A DNA stretch of 64,000 nt from Plantago major (Eukaryota > Streptophyta > Magnoliopsida > Lamiales > Plantaginaceae). The notes under the pieces were generated by a model, which was not told the DNA's origin, made no database searches, and was given only the letters and a program-made list of their open reading frames with translations. Position numbers and translations under genes: made by a program. The stretch is taken from the NCBI GenBank assembly GCA_026545765.1, contig CM048841.1, positions 105,559,542 through 105,623,541 on the forward strand, in the 5' to 3' direction. The number at the start of each line of letters is the position of its first letter. The first letter of the stretch is position 1. Shown here one piece after another: positions 32,367-45,200 of the stretch.

Positions 32367-33621
32367 ATGTTTGGCCAAAACCATAACCAATACTACTATG
32401 ACTACTCCATGGACTTCAATGCCGAATTCCCGTTACCAGAAACCACCACCGCATTGCCACCGCCCCCATTGATCCTGCCTACACTTTCCATTCCAGACCA
32501 CGATTCCATCTCCGCGCTGAGGTCAGAGGTCGGATACACCAGCAGCGGCTGCAGCAGCTACGGCGGTTCTCCTAGTTCGGTTACACATAGCCCTACTTTG
32601 TTCCAAAGGAGCATTAGTAGCCACTCTCTTCAGAAGGGCAACTCTGAAGCCTACTCTCCCATGAACTATTCGGCGCAATGCCTCTATGATTTAGAAACCA
32701 GTCCTGTTCGGAAGGCATTGAGCACTGGTGATCTGCTGGTAAGTAATTCATGGAAAACCGCGTGAACATTCTGCGTATTATATGTAACTTGCGCCTAATC
32801 TCCTTGTGTTTCTAGAAATCCTGAAGATTCACACGAGTGCAACAAAAATAACATAGGGAGATTCCACGCATATTACATATTACATATTACATATAACATA
32901 GATTGATTGATACAAAATGACAATAATAAGAATGCATAATGTCAATGTAACAGGGCATAAACATGCCGCAACGCAGTCTGCGTTCCAGCAGTCCGTTGGT
33001 GAACGAGACTAGTATAATCGAGAGCATGAGCAGAGCAACTCGATACAGTCCAGAGGAGAAGAAAGAAAGAATCGAGCGTTACAGAAGCAAGAGGAACCTC
33101 AGAAACTTCAACAAGAAGATCAAGGTTCATTACATATTCCTAATTCCATACTATGTTACTTTCAACACATCATGAGAAAAAGAGAAGGAAAAAAAAGGAA
33201 ATTTAGGCATTGCAGCAGTGTCATAATGGAACAAAAGGAAAATAACATGATGTTAAAGTTATCACATTGGCTACACATTATCACTGTTTAGTGTTTATTG
33301 TACTACGAAAATAATTCGACTTGACAGCGTTATCCTCACACTTAGAAATTATGTTCACATGTATGGATACTTTCTAGTTGTTATCTGAAAAGGTTTTTCT
33401 AGTTGAAAACTCAAATCAGATTTTATGTCAATCAGTACGAGTGCAGGAAGACGTTAGCTGACAGCAGGCCACGGATAAGGGGAAGGTTCGCGAGGAATGA
33501 TGATATCGAGAAGACACCTCAAAGTGAGTGGGATGATGGTACAGGTGCAGAAGATTATGAAGAGGAAGAAGAGACCTGGATCCATCTTCTTGATTCACTT
33601 TCAGCTAATCTGATGCCTTAA
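32367..33621 (+). CDS. CCT-motif family protein (CMF type, CONSTANS-like C-terminal motif without B-box)
   Basis: Three exons, 32367-32738, 32954-33124 and 33436-33621, join in frame to give 242 residues. The N-terminal half is Ser/Pro-rich with no zinc-finger B-box. The CCT motif spans the exon 2/3 junction at about residues 150-200: RYSPEEKKERIERYRSKRNL, RNFNKKIK, then YECRKTLADSRPRIRGRFAR. The tail is acidic (EDYEEEEETW). CCT motifs bind NF-Y-type complexes and DNA. CMF proteins regulate flowering, photosynthesis and stress genes; which role applies here is unknown. The start is chosen because the first exon ends exactly in phase and begins MFGQNHNQYYYDYSMDF, typical for this group. Upstream is the paired ACGT block. 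Confidence 0.9.
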
Positions 33622-34641
33622 AAGTCAAGAATTCCATAGATTTTTATGTTTAGGAGCTCTCTGCAACTGTTAGTTTTCGTTGAGTTATGAACTTTCTAAG
33701 AAGTATGTCACATGCAAGTTGCAACAAGCTTAATGTAATTACAATCATTGCACTGATCTCAGTTTCCATAGCTTCATAAAGACTTTTTTTTTCTTTTGCG
33801 TGATGTTAAACTTAAAAGTTGAAAGGTTAAACACGAACCGAAATCCCTAAAGTTTTGGGGCACACGCAGCTCGCGAGTGGACCCCAATTGAAAATGATTT
33901 GCGTGTGCTCCACTAGAAAAATGAAATCAATTTGAACTTAAAATGATTTGTTAGTTATCGTGTTAGAAGTTACAAGTGCGTTCACAAGACTCTTAACGCA
34001 TGGAGAATTTGACAGGCAGAAAGCGAGTGATGAGACTATCTAAGGGCACATTCATCCCACAAACAAGAGGGTTGTTACTGGTGTATTGCAAATATTAGTG
34101 GCTGGATTTTACAGGTCAATGAGTAGTGGCTTTGGATTAGTGTAAAAAAAAGATTCGAGAATAGCAAGTATAAGTTCGTATGGTAATCATTAATTGTGGA
34201 AAAAGGAGTGTTTGAGATGATCATCAAACAGTTTGCTGTAACCGTGGGGTAAGCTGTTGAAAATTGAAATTAATGGAGGGAAAATGAATGGGAATAATTT
34301 GATTAGACATCTAAAATGCGATTTGACATGATTTGACGGTTCCTAAGTAGTCTTTTACCTCAGATTAAATCTCCAGATTACTACATTGGAACGGTAATTA
34401 ATAATATTCTCGTGTGAATGTTCTTCGTTACACCGGAACTAACTCTGTATCCAAAATTTTATATATATAAATAACTACCAACTAAATCACGACAAACACT
34501 CTGCTTGTGCGGGCTATCTTTGAGCTGATTGTGCTTCTTTTTCCCATTCCCCGGAGCCAACTTTTCAAGAGTATAACTCGAGTTACACGGTCTAACCGTC
34601 ACAGTTTTTTAGTAACACTGGTACACCCTCTAAAAGAGGAG
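33622..34641. other. Intergenic downstream of the CCT gene
   Basis: Contains the probable 3'UTR (about 33622-33800) and AT-rich spacer. I see no gene or clear element. Confidence 0.5.
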
Positions 34642-35112
34642 CAACTTTTGACCGACACCGGATTAACATCACATATTTAATGATAAATATCGCATGTTTA
34701 GCCACAAACATCGCATGTTAAGAAATGTAGATGATGCAAATACTCCCTCCGTCCCGCAGAACTTCATACATTTGTCATTTTTAACCGTCACACAGAACTT
34801 CATATATTACCAAAAAAAGGAAGCTACCCTACACCCAACAAATAATGAACAATCTCAACTTTACACTCAAATTACAACTTTTGCCACTAAAAGTACACTT
34901 TTTTCCACATTTTCTATATTCTATCATTACTTTAACTTTCCGCATAAAACTGCGCGCTAACCCTAATTAATGAAGTTCTCCGGGACGGAGGGAGTATAAT
35001 ACTTGTATGTTTATTGAACACACTATACTTGAAGTTAAAAATATGATGTTTGCAGTTAAACATGTAATGTTAATCCGGTCTCTCCAAGATAAGGTCTCTC
35101 GTAAAAGTTTGT
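34642..35112. mobile_element. MULE-type MITE interrupted by a Stowaway-like MITE
   Basis: Outer ends match the 219-bp element at 28785-29003: caacttttgaccgacaccgg on the left and gtctctcgtaaaagtttgt on the right, with shared acatcacatattta and cgcatgttta phrases inside. The middle is occupied by the Stowaway-like element at 34743-34994. I could not find a clean TSD for the outer element. Confidence 0.6.
34743..34994. mobile_element. Stowaway-like MITE nested in a MULE-type MITE
   Basis: The left end is ctccctccgtcccgcagaac; the right end is the reverse complement of ctccctccgtcccggagaac. TA flanks are at 34741-34742 and 34995-34996. 252 bp. The sharp terminal similarity suggests this is one of the younger MITEs in the window. 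Confidence 0.9.
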
Positions 35113-36560
35113 ACCCATAGAATACGTGGGGTCTATATAATATGTGAGAGACAGGGGATTGTGCCCCTAGCATCTAATAAACCGATAGTTGGTTAGGTGT
35201 AATAAGTGTCCAATGAAACAACGAAGCTTAGGATTCCGAAGCTTTTGAACTTCAGAAGCATCCGCCTCCGAAAATGAGCATATGATTGATGAGATCGGGG
35301 GTGAAGGGTGGTGTGATTGTTCCTAATATTAGAAGTGGATGTTCAAATTATGGGATTAACACGTTCGCATAGTTGATTGCCATTACATTTGAAAATTTGC
35401 ACAAAATGTACGTCCCTAAGTAGAAGCCATGATTCACAGGTCATCCCACCATGTTTAGACTTCGACCCAAGACAAAAACTTGTTCTAAAACCGTCTAAAG
35501 ATTTAGCCACATCCTTCAATACTATGAATAACTACACCACCACCGAGTCATGTTCCAATAATCTGCACATAACAAACACACCAAAACTTAATGCATATGC
35601 CACTAATTTGCACTCGTCTAACTGTTATACCGTGCAACACAAGCTCTTCCTCGCCCCAATGCATGAACAGTTCTTCAGCAATATCGAAAGAACAACAATG
35701 CTAACGTGCACATGCTCAATCTCCCCACCTGACTCCGGACAAATGTCCCACAATCAAGAAAAATTATGACACCATTATCATTTTCATTAGTACTATACTA
35801 GTAATTAACACTCCAAAAAGGCAGCTTACGAAATTCATGCGAAACCTCGTGTTTGGCTTTAGGAGCCACACAACGTATTTAATATTGCAAAAGGCAACAC
35901 ATTTCACAATCTCTTGATGCTAATCATTTGGTCTCTCATGTTACTGAATCATTAGAGTCAGTAAACAAATCATTAACAATGTGAAACCATCTCATAGCAG
36001 CAGCTATTTGCACTCAGAATCTCAATCTGCAAGTGTCTAAGTAAAGGCTAATCATTATTAGATGGCCCCTGAGAGTGGGGAGAACGGCGGTCGGTTCTTG
36101 CCGGCAGTGGGTAATCCACTATGTTTACCAAAAGTCATGTGAGAAAATTATGCCTAGTAAACTAGAAAAAAGTTAATTAAGATTCTACTTATTGCTAATA
36201 GCCCTATAGATCAAACAAAACAAAACAAAAAAGAAGATGTTAGAAGCAGGACATATCTTACTATACGAAGTACTACAATTTTTTGAAAAATTACAAAATA
36301 AAATCGATGACCCTTGAAGTCTATCCCTATGAAGCCTATTCGCACTTCACAGTAGGGAAGTATATGTGGATCCAACTATATTTTGAAAGAGGACTCCATA
36401 CTTTTTTAAAGTGTAAAAATGACATTAAACTATCCTAAAATATAAATGCACCACATCAAACTTAAAAGTAACACTTTAAATTTAACACATCGAATGAAGA
36501 TTATGGGTGTTACGTCAGGTAAATTTTCTTACTTGCCTGCAGACGTCTTGTATATAAGTG
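35113..36560. other. Intergenic, no supported gene
   Basis: A 130-codon plus-strand ORF (35377-35769) is Ser/Thr/Asn-rich and matches no family I know; the opposite strand also shows interrupted coding-like stretches, so it may be a transposon relic. The rest is AT-rich spacer. Confidence 0.4.
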
Positions 36561-36574
36561 TCATCTTATACATT

Positions 36575-36900
36575 TTCATGGAATTGACTTGTGTGGTTTG
36601 GCAGCAGTTTTAATAAAATTGGCATAGATTTTATACACACATGAGCAGTCAAAATTGTATATGCCACGAGACCTAGTTATGTGTGAGTGAAATCAAATTT
36701 CCAATTGAAGTTGAGTATGACTTGTGTGTTTTAATAGATTTGAGACATACAAATCACGAAATTCAAAATTCCTAGTAAACTAGACTCGTATATCTTCAAA
36801 ACGATATATGCTACAAGGCCTAGATATGCGTGAGTGAAATCAGAGTTTCAATTGAGTTGAGTTTGACTTGTGTGTTTTGACATATAGTAAAATTTAAAAC
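36575..36900. repeat. Diverged tandem repeat, ~170 bp unit
   Basis: Two copies (about 36660-36740 and 36810-36880) share gtgagtgaaatca and the phrase gacttgtgtgtttt; a partial third copy of that phrase is near 36588. Confidence 0.6.
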
Positions 36901-39444
36901 TGGTGTAGATTCTTCCAGTTGAAGTTTAGTCCCTTTGTTATTTGATCAAATAAGTCACTTATGTGTCCATAGGTATCATTTTTAAACAAAGTTCAACTGT
37001 CAAAAACACAAAAAGGACATACAGGTAGTCATTTTTTCAATTTCCTGCCATTTAATGGTTCAATTTTCAGATTATTGACTATGTTGGTTTTGCTGTATTC
37101 TAAAGCTTTTGTAAGGTACTTCTATGTCCCTCAATAGTTCTAAACTTCATTTACAAACTTACACTTGCATTTGATCAAAATTAACCTCTAGGATGTCATT
37201 TTTTCAATTTTTTATTAATTTCCCTGCATTTTTGAATGAATGTTGAAGGAGCAGTTATGAAGGAAGAATTTGCCTAAACTTTAACAAACAAAAACAATCT
37301 CATGCATATTGAAGTTTCATCTTTCATTTGCAGAAGTCAGAATTAACAGGTTATCAAGAAACAGAAAATCAACAGTGAGAATTTCGAACAGGGTCTGGCA
37401 GTCACAAGCTAAACCACCACCTTTAACATATGTGAAACTGTGAAAGAGAGTTGACAAATCGAAACTATGGGCAAGAGCAATGAAACTAGTGCAATGAAAC
37501 TAGTGGCAGGAGTTAAAAATCATGCTCGAATTAACAATCTATCGGCATAAGATTTTCTAAGTATATAAAAAAAACTGTAAAGTAACAAAATGACAGGATC
37601 CAAGAAGATTAACTGAGCACAGAATAAGTTGGATCCTTTGCTCTAATAATAATAATAATAATAATTAAGCAATCTAAGCTATGATAAAAGCCTATGCTAA
37701 TGAGTTCCTATAATTTTTGGAAAGATACTCTGGAAAAAAGCAATTGCCAGCAGCCACTCTACCTGCACTATTTTAACTGGAGGAAGAACAATTAGGTCCC
37801 CCTTGAGAAAGAATGTCCAGGCACATGGGAAGCATTACCTTTCAATCAACAAGTCTAACTAACATTTTATAAGTGTAGGTGGCTTTCTCATTTATAGCTT
37901 TTTAATATTTCAAGCATTCATGCAACTGATTCAAATAATAATTGAAACTCAATCCACCATCAAGAGACAAAGTATGAACCTTTTGGTTGCCCAAAGAGTC
38001 ATAAGGAAAGGTAATTGTAGGGTAACTTACATGAGTTTTTTCCTGCACTCAGCTCTTCCATTTCAAGCTCAAGATTTGCACAAGGTTTTCCAATTCATTG
38101 TGTTAGACATGGCAAATCAGGTATACGTGAGCTACCCAATTCATTGTGTTAGACACAACAAATCAGGGATATGTAATGTGACACTAAAGCTACATAAACC
38201 TGTTTCCCTTTTTCTATCCTCCACGTCATCAATTGATCCTTTTCCAAATTCGATTGTGGTTCTTTCTCAGTTTAACATCCAGAAGTCTTGTACAGCTATC
38301 GGAGATGTTGGTGATACACTCCAGCAGTGGCTCACCAGCTGGGTGAACGTGTCTCGCCTCATCTTTTATGTATTTTCTTTATTAATAACATTAGATGTCA
38401 TTTTCTTTTATAGTTTCATGTAGAAATACTTCCAGCACATACCAAGAAGAGTTTGTATAATTTATTCAATATTAGTATTATATAATCTTCATCAATTGAT
38501 GTGATTTTTGTATTTATGATAAGTTTATTTTATTTTTATTGGTGTAATGATAACTTTATTTGATTACATTAAAACATGTAGAATGTAATTGCAAACTAAT
38601 CAAAAGATAAATGGGAAAGGTGGGTTATTAAACTACTGGAAATAGTCTATAGTTGTAGGCTTGTAGCTATTCTGATGGCCACACCCTACTCGACCCAATT
38701 TAAACAACTATTTTAAAAAAAAAAACCATCCTGCCGCTGAAGCAAGACATATACTCATAATCAGTCCTAATTCAAACTTTTATATATCAAAATACATTTT
38801 TATTTATCTATCATCATAAGTCAATGAACTGGTCATATAAAATCCTTTTTGTCAGTTTACAAAGCCAGCAACTAACCCTATCCAAATACATCCAGACAAA
38901 CAAACCGCCCTAAAGTCCTTCAGCACGGAAAAGCTTCAGAAAATATTAAGTCAGGTCATTGGTTACCACAGTGAGAGTTTACAAATAAAAATATTTAAGT
39001 GAGTTATATTTTAAACTTTTTTAGGGATGCTCCACTTATTTTGGCAGATAAATTCACGGATAGATGGAGACTGGAGAGTGATAAGACAGAGTAGGAGAGA
39101 GTTGTTGCAAAAGGAAACATTAGTTTTCTGGAACCCTTGTAAAGACGATGTCCTTGTATGTGCAGATGCTGGTGAAGTTCATGATTGGAATCCATAAAAT
39201 AATCCGAGTTATTATGGTGAACCTTTAAAAGGAGTAAAATTTGCAGAATTAAAGATTTACACTATGGAGATTCCATACAGAATAAAAGGTTTGTGATAAC
39301 AAAATCGAATACCATTTAGGATGATTGAGCTACTACTCCTAATAGATACTATTGTGAGCAACTCTAAACCTACATTCCAATTGCCATATATAATGAGTAA
39401 ACAAAACTTGTATGAGAGGAATCTTACAAAATAATTAGTGGCTT
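36901..39444. other. Intergenic between the CCT and RPP30 genes, no supported gene
   Basis: Includes a (TAA)n tract at 37643-37665 and a local duplication at about 38093-38165 (caattcattgtgttagaca twice). A 167-codon ORF at 37920-38423 runs through this duplication and shows no domain, so I do not call it a gene. The last few hundred bases should include the RPP30 3'UTR. Confidence 0.5.
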
Positions 39445-42400
39445 CTACTTCCGAGGCTTCTTCTTAAGGGGCTTGTAATTCAAAAAATGCTTGAAAGGAA
39501 ACAAAATAGGTTGCCGAGGTTGCTTTCGTTTTCTTCTCTCTCTTCCTGCAAGCGATGAATATTTCATTGTCATTGGAAAGATAACATGTTCTATTATACT
39601 CAAGGATCAGGCTAACGCTAATATAGAAGAAAACCAGGTCACATGGAATCAATAACAGATGCTGAAGTAATAGAACAATTCAAAGCCAATTTTAGGTTTG
39701 GAACAGAAGATAACATGAAAGAGCTCCTATAGTTAGTACTTAGTAGTCTTATAAAGTAAAAAAGGATAGACAATAGAATATACCTTTTGGGGATTTCACG
39801 TGGACTAGATGACTTGGGACAGGCCCGTTCGGCCTGCAGTCAGTTATCACATCCTCTGAGTTTGTCTCCTTGAACTTTGCATTAAGATTTAAGCATTCTG
39901 TGGAGTGTAAGCCTTCAAATGCTGCACGGCCGCTAATTGTTTCCTTATGGTGTTGTTCCTCCTCCATATAGATAGCCCGAGTAGTTTCATCACATGATAC
40001 CAATGATTGGCCTCTTCCATTTTCACAGTCCATCTTGTTTGCAACTTCATCCACTGCCAAACCTTCCTCACTACACATGCCTACATCAGAAACGGGAGAA
40101 ACTTCACCTTTAACTGTGGCAACAAGAGCTTGTCCACCAGGTAAAACATTTCCTTCACTGCATTGTGTCGGTGCATCTTGTGGTTGTGTTTCAGCTGCAA
40201 CATCTACTTCCAAAACAGGTTGCAAATTATTGCTTGAAACAGCTATAGCTTCTCCAGAATCCGTACAAGTACCAGTATGAGCGGGATAACATGATGAGAA
40301 ACTTTTAGAACCACATGCCTGGATTACACTCCTTGTTTTATTTGAAGTAGAGCTTTCTGGGAGAAGCACATCAGCGACTAGTCCTTTTTTACCTGAATCC
40401 AGTGAAATACTTGGCTCTTCTGAAATGGAGGCTTCAGAAACATCTGAAACACCCCGTGATGGACTTCGAACAACAGGAATATATATTTGGGCAAGTTGAT
40501 TAGTAGAAGCATCAATGTTGTCCTGATTTTCAGAATTAGGCTCTAGCTTTTCATGCATGTTATTATCTATACCTTTGAGTGTGTCACGAACTGTAACAGC
40601 CCCCTCAGTCTCTTTGACTGCAGATAATTCATTGCCCAAATCTCGTGTCTCTGGAACAACCTTAGTCAGAGGCAATACATCCTTGAGCTGCAGACCATGT
40701 GCAGGCAAGCCATTCATGGCCGAGCTGAAATCTATGGCTTTAACAGTTTTTATTGTGCTGGACTGAGAGAATGCTTTCTTCAGGTCATCTAAGAGCAAGT
40801 CTCCATCACCACTAGATATAGGATCCCAATCAAGCCACTCTTTCATTGAAGATTTTTCTGAATTAATTTGACTACCTGATGGCATAACTTCGACCTTCAC
40901 AGCCTCCTTATAAAAATGTTTTTTCCTTAATGCATTAGCTAGGAGAGATCTAACCGAGCAAAAAAAAACAGAATAGATCAGTGGTAAAAGTAGAATTTAA
41001 GAAGAGACCCTACGGCCTAAAAGTTCAAAACATACCGACAATTTTTTGAAATTGCTGCTTTAGCACGCTCAATTGACAGTCCAAGCAGTGAGGCAAGATT
41101 TGCTACATCTTGTGGACCCCTAAGTTCAGTCGCGGAAGGGGCAGCACCGGAGAAAATTATATTCTTTCCTCGTGTCCAATCAACTAGTAACTGAAAGATT
41201 ACAATGTTAGCACTTAGCACGATTTACAAAAGATAAATCCAGGAGGGGAAAAAAAAAGGACTCTCAATCATGGACAGGCAGGGATAAATAAGAAAGATAG
41301 CAAAAATAGCATGCCCAGTCCGTGACATCACATTAACATGCCATCTAACTTCTAACAGTATACAAGCATCTCAAACTGAACACAATCATGAAAATGATAT
41401 GATATGATATGATATGCAACAATTGTTATGTGAACAGAAAAATATATACAGTTATAATTATAAATAATAAGTTGCAACAAAAATTACAAATTCATCAAAC
41501 TCACCTTGCAATTGGATATAATCTGCCGCCTTGATTGTGCATCGATAATAAGGCCAGAATACGCAATCTCGAAGTACACCCCCCTCTGCACATGAAAGAA
41601 GCTAAGAACGTCACTCTCAAAACCAAAAAAATGCGAAGAGACTTCAAAATGCTCAAAATCAAGGAATTCTCAAGCATTATGCACCAAGCAAACCTAATCA
41701 AGTTTCTAAATGAAACAGCATGACTATGCCAAACATGCCACATTGTTACAGGTACCACCAATATGACTATGTTCTAGGACAGCCCGTACTAGTATTGAGT
41801 TCGTTGCAGTGACAGACAAATGTTCCCATCGTTATCAATCTATCATCACCTAGCCTCAGCAAATAACTTTCATAAGCATGACGAAAGAACTAATCCATTT
41901 TCACAACAAAAACGGCTTAAACAAAAACTCAAAGCTGCTACAAGCAGTCCAGTGCCAGTTACAGACTAGCTGCAAGTCTTATGCTAAGCATGAAGCAAAT
42001 AAGCTGAAACAAATAGAGCAGGAGACCTTTAGAGCAGCTTTAACCATTGGCTGCTTCAACCTGAACGGCAACTTCTCCGCAAAATCAATCGCAATGATAT
42101 CCACCTAACACACATTTAACACACAAACATCAACACCTGATAAAAACAAAAGTAAGCTGCTGCAAAGCATGTAAACTGAAAATCAACAAAACCTCCGACG
42201 TCTGACAAGCTTGATCAAAGGCATTCTGATTCATCGGCCTAGCCGCAACAATGTCATAGCTCCTGAGGATCGGATTCCCCGAATTCAGCGCGGAAGCTTG
42301 ACTCTGATTATCCACAACCACAGACAAACGAGTGTACTGCCGGAAAGGAGACGAAACGGGGACGTTTAATAGGTTCCTGTGAAATTCAACACTGGCGAGA

Positions 42401-42636
42401 AAAGCTGAAGATGAGGAGATATTGGAAGTCAATTTGGGGATAGGGTAGAGAGAGGTGCAGCAGCGGTGTGAGTCGGACATTACGCCTTTGAGAGTCCGAT
42501 TGAAGGCTACACCGGTGTACCCGAGCTCCATGGCTTTGAGGGTGAGCTTTAGGCGGCGCATGTTTAGGGCGGATTTGTCGGTGACGTGGCGGCGGTCGGA
42601 CTCGTGGTAGGGTATGTTCAGGTCGAAGTAGCCCAT
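39445..42636 (-). CDS. RPP30: RNase P/MRP protein subunit RPP30 (plant GAF1-like), long C-terminal extension
   Basis: Six exons: 42193-42636, 42027-42104, 41505-41585, 41036-41190, 39784-40949 and 39445-39545, all GT-AG and phase-consistent, giving 674 residues. The family protein is a TIM-barrel subunit of nuclear RNase P and MRP, which mature tRNA and rRNA precursors. Core motifs: MGYFDLNIPY (1-10), ELGYTGVAFNR, IVAARPMNQNAFDQACQT, VDIIAIDFAEKLPFRLKQP, GVYFEIAYSGLI, RRQIISNCK and NIIFSGAAP... LRGPQDVANLASLLGLS. The core ends near residue 270. Human RPP30 is about 268 residues; here about 400 more follow, acidic and Ser/Thr-rich, almost all in exon 5. The protein ends in a basic segment (RERRKRKQPRQP ... 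LKKKPRK) that could be a nuclear localisation signal. Arabidopsis GAF1 also has an extended C-terminus, from memory. Confidence 0.92.
41395..41416. repeat. (GATAT)n microsatellite in an RPP30 intron
   Basis: About four GATAT units in the intron between exons 3 and 4 of the minus-strand gene. Confidence 0.85.
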
Positions 42637-43729
42637 TCTCGCGGTGGCGGCGACTGGTGGTGGAGAAAAACCGCTTTCGAAATTTTTTACTGTTTTTGTA
42701 ACTCATACTCACTCCTTTTATTTTATACTTCAATAATTTTTATTTTTCTTTCTGGTGTAACTAAATAGTAGTTTATGCGAAGGACATGTTTGGTTAGGCA
42801 GGCTTGGCCCGTTTACATCCAAAGCCCTTGATTATATTATATATATTGTTGTGGACATAATCTGGAGCGGAATGAATGAAATTTAAGGCAGCGGTCAATG
42901 TACTAAATTTGATAGGGTGAGGTGAACTATAATTTGTCACACGCCAAAGAACATAATAAGAAAATTAAATTAAATAAAAGCAAGAGGAGAAGAAACACAT
43001 TGAAATGAAGAAAGCCAAATAAATAAATAAATAAAAAAGTTGGCATCATCATCTAAACGGAAGTAATTAGATACACCCAATTAATATTGAATGAATGCAT
43101 CTCATGTTTATGTTTCTACTTCTCGGTAATATTAAGCCACATAGTATATTTTTAATGAGACATTCTAAGTTCTCACATTCCCGATAATGCATGCTTGTAT
43201 TTATCGGTAATAATCCTTATATTTATCCAACTTTGTTTATCTTCTCTACAAGAATGTTTCCCATATATTCCTTTTGTCCCAATTCCTTAAATACTTCCCG
43301 AAAAATGAGAAAAATAAAATCACTTGAGCCAAACTTTACATTATAATCTATCATCTTTTCTAAACTTTTCATTTTCTATCATTTTTTGTCCTAATTTAAT
43401 AACCATTAAATAAATTTATCATAATATTTATTCAATCCATTAAACACAGAGTCCTGGAAGGTAACTACATTCCAGAGGGGTCTAATATTCTTAAACTAAT
43501 ATTTTAAATAATATCAAAATTATTTTAAGATAAATATCTAATATTATTGTTATGTATGTTATAATACCGACTCTCTCAGTATAAACACATAATATTTTTT
43601 CTATGTTCGTCATGACTCGCTACAAAACCACAAGGCATGGAGGGAGTATAACATTATGTATTCAAGAAAATGTCTGAGAGAGCAATAGTAACTCAACCTG
43701 ATCAAATGAGTCCAATTTGGTGGATGAAT
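42637..43729. other. Upstream flank of RPP30 with a degenerate MITE
   Basis: AT-rich upstream region. A possible degraded Stowaway-like element lies at about 43268-43646: left phrase ttccttttgtcccaattcct, right phrase gcatggagggag followed by TA. The two ends match poorly, so I give it low weight. Confidence 0.4.
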
Positions 43730-44218
43730 TTAGAAAATGTCCTGTAAAATTTGCATAGCAGACTTAGAAGTTAATTGATCTGAAATCTGATTGTAATGTT
43801 CCATTACATGCGGAAGAACATTTCTTGGCACTGTGAGATATGTGGTGAGTATTGAATTATTTGCTTCATTTGTTGCATTGATGTCTGTAATTTTGCAAAA
43901 TTCTGCCAGTAAGAACATTTCTTGGCAGCTTAACCGATCAGCACCAAGAAGTGATATTTGTCAATCTGATTTTTCAAGTAATTGGATATTTGTCAATCTG
44001 ATTTTCATTCAGTATTATGACAGCATTATGTATTGATTTTTCGATGCCCGGCTTACCAGTTTGCTCTTGTTTTTTGCAGGCAACAGTAACCATCCAAAAC
44101 TACTACCAGTACCTCAATTCGATCAACAAGAACTAGCTCAGCAAGAACACAACCATCTGTGAGGAATATGATTACAGAAGAAATATACAAACAGTAGAAA
44201 ATGATTAAATATATCAGA

Positions 44219-44428
44219 TCAAAACCAAATGGTAAGCATATGCTCAGTCACCAAATAACAAAATCTAAGCAGTCCAGGCTTCTCCGCAAGTTTACCTCCA
44301 ATGACTAGATGCTCCCTTGGATGCAACTTAACATGCTTTTTGAGCTCATTGTTGATGTTGTCACGCATTTCTTCAACACGATCCACCTGTTTTTGTACTA
44401 CGACAGGCTTGTCATTTGATCCATTCAT
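44219..44428 (-). CDS. Small hypothetical protein, uncertain
   Basis: A 69-codon ORF with a charged, coding-like N-terminal half: QVDRVEEMRDNINNELKKHV then KLHPREHLVIGG. An untranslated upstream exon is plausible at about 45141-45200, with a GAG|GTAATA donor and an acceptor near 44440. Within the ORF the sequence GGAG|GTAAAC after HLVIG could be a splice donor, in which case the last 24 residues are not coding and the protein continues in a downstream exon. One candidate is the ORF at 43730-43918, which ends SKSAMQILQDIF. I do not recognise the family. Confidence 0.35.
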   Translation of the reverse strand: MNGSNDKPVVVQKQVDRVEEMRDNINNELKKHVKLHPREHLVIGGKLAEKPGLLRFCYLVTEHMLTIWF

Positions 44429-45200
44429 GATTTTGTGTACATTAGCTAGGAAATTCTCATCACTCTGATTAACTTAGATGATAAACTCTTGACAGATAAT
44501 TGCACAAGTATTACTTTCAGTTTTCCAAACATATGCAAGTTTAAGAGCTCAAAATTACACTGAAGCTCAGCAGTGAACGCAAAATCAAGTGTAAATGTGG
44601 GAATTAATGAATTCACTTCAGAGTCACAAATCAAAATGCCCAACTATGTTAATTGATGCTTTTGGTCTTGGGCACGAACTTTATTAAACAATCAGACTTC
44701 AACATTATATGAGACAATTAAGAAAAGGCCAACTCACAAATGAAAATTAAGGTTTCAAAAGAACTCTTGTAGGAGAGTTCAAAGCGCTAGAAATTGAAAT
44801 ATTTTCCTTCTATGTTCCAGGACAAAAGAAGGCAGCAAGTAATCTGATACAACTTTTTAGCAATCCTAGGCAAAATCTCAACAGTAAAGAATACTTATTA
44901 TGAGAACTGAGTGGCAAGTGTATAAATTTATGTTCCTGTTTATAACACTTTACAAGTTAACACAACTTATATAAGTTAAAAAAAAAAAACTTCTCGGTTG
45001 AAGCAATTCTCGAACAGAAAAATCGACAGAAGCAATTCTTAACCAAAGCAATTCTCGAATCGAAACATGGAGAGTTTATCTCTGCGTGAAAGAAGGAGAA
45101 CGAATTTGAGAAGGCAATCAAACGGAGACGTGAATTATTACCTCAATCAAACGGTTTCTGCAGATGGCGGCTGTTCTTCTGAGTCCTGACGAAACGTAAA

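Noticed and set aside
35377..35769. 130-codon ORF as a possible gene or retroelement fragment
   Set aside because: There is no recognisable motif on either strand and its composition is typical of AT-rich spacer.
37920..38423. 167-codon plus-strand ORF
   Set aside because: It runs through a local duplication, has no recognisable domain and looks unconstrained.
43268..43646. Stowaway-like MITE
   Set aside because: Only the right end is convincing; the left end matches poorly, so it is mentioned only within the intergenic entry.
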